From the NCBI GenBank assembly GCA_003695505.1, contig RFIY01000232.1, positions 1-6,039 of the forward strand: a DNA stretch of 6,039 nucleotides, written 5' to 3'. The DNA is from Candidatus Dadabacteria bacterium (GTDB taxonomy: Bacteria; J088). Shown piece after piece: positions 5,603 through 6,039 of the stretch; the stretch's first letter is position 1, and each line of letters opens with the position of its first letter. The notes beneath the pieces were generated by a model. It saw only the letters and a list, made by a program, of their open reading frames with translations, had not been told where the DNA came from and made no database searches. A program made the translations under genes and the position numbers.

Positions 5603-6039
5603 ATCCACGGTGGCCCGGTCCGCCCTGGCGCGGATCGGCGTTGTTCCTGCTGATCCTGCTGGTCGCTGGATGCGGCACAGGTGAAGGTCCGGGAGATCTG
5701 AGGCAGAAGCCGTTGCCGGTGGTGGCGCCCGGCGCGCTCGGCCCGTTCGCAGTCGGTCGCACGGATCGCATTGTAACGCCGCGCCGCGATGGGATCGATC
5801 GTGAGGGATTCACGGTCACCGTCTGGTACCCGGCTGACACGACGCCCCGTCCGGCACGTACACCATTCAGCGGGTTGTTCGGAGCGTCGGTCAAGGACGC
5901 TCCGGTGCTGGAGGGCGTTCAACCGTTTCCCCTGGTGCTGTTCGCACACGGCCTGCGGGCGATACGTGAACAGAACAGTTACCAGGTGGAATGGCTCGCC
6001 AGTCGCGGATACGTCGTTGTCAGCGGTGACTTCCACGGC
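5599..6039 (+). CDS. Alpha/beta-hydrolase lipoprotein, PAF-acetylhydrolase/dienelactone-hydrolase-like (3' end outside window)
   Basis: A frame open from GTG 5599 to the window end encodes 147 residues. The start overlaps the previous stop by four bases (GTGA, 5599-5602). The N-terminus is a lipoprotein signal peptide: Arg-containing n-region, hydrophobic SALFLLILLVAG and lipobox V-A-G-C with C25. The residue after Cys is Gly, so outer-membrane sorting is more likely than retention in the inner membrane. The mature part has GREGF-like strands ending TVTVWYPAD (72-80), then PFPLVLFAHGLRAIREQNSYQ with H117-G118 as the expected oxyanion-side HG, and WLASRGYVVVSGDFHG. This pattern is typical of PAF-acetylhydrolase II-like or dienelactone-hydrolase-like esterases. 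The nucleophile Ser, Asp and His lie beyond the window, so activity is unproven. Coupling to the ACAD pair suggests it may free acyl substrates from esters in the envelope. Confidence 0.84.
   Translation, partial: MNPRWPGPPWRGSALFLLILLVAGCGTGEGPGDLRQKPLPVVAPGALGPFAVGRTDRIVTPRRDGIDREGFTVTVWYPADTTPRPARTPFSGLFGASVKDAPVLEGVQPFPLVLFAHGLRAIREQNSYQVEWLASRGYVVVSGDFHG

Overview
The window looks like a chromosomal segment from a moderately GC-rich proteobacterium, most likely a gammaproteobacterium. This is inferred from the rpoA-rplQ order, the RpoA and L17 sequences, a consensus sigma-54 promoter and a heteromeric acyl-CoA dehydrogenase pair. The genus cannot be fixed from the sequence alone. All recognisable genes lie on the + strand.

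Positions 1-2594 are the end of a ribosomal-protein operon. They hold the 3' part of rpoA (RNA polymerase alpha), then rplQ (ribosomal protein L17 with a long acidic tail), then a class I PLP-dependent aspartate/prephenate-type aminotransferase 29 bp downstream, which has no clear Shine-Dalgarno sequence.

Positions 2595-3247 are a 653-bp region without a convincing protein gene, and this is the most interesting part. It holds an exact-consensus sigma-54 (-24/-12) promoter at 2834-2849. About 100 bp past the predicted start is a strong intrinsic terminator (2948-2983). Together they define a candidate small RNA of about 120 nt (about 2860-2979). The RNA is predicted to show a 34-nt C/U-rich loop on an 8-bp stem, containing CCTCCT, the exact complement of AGGAGG. 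The DNA encoding this loop has a canonical G-quadruplex motif on the minus (template) strand. Upstream are palindromic TGTC/GACA-type elements that could bind a sigma-54 enhancer-binding protein. I do not recognise this RNA as a known family.

Positions 3248-6039 are a tightly packed operon. Two acyl-CoA dehydrogenase-like subunits (399 and 378 aa) have complementary losses of FAD and catalytic motifs, as expected for an alpha2beta2 heterotetramer. A third gene, starting at a GTG that overlaps the previous stop by 4 nt, encodes a lipoprotein of the alpha/beta-hydrolase (PAF-acetylhydrolase/dienelactone-hydrolase-like) type and runs off the window. A plausible joint role is breakdown of a bulky or dicarboxylic acyl-CoA, with the lipoprotein releasing acyl groups from esters in the envelope. 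The substrate is not shown by the sequence.
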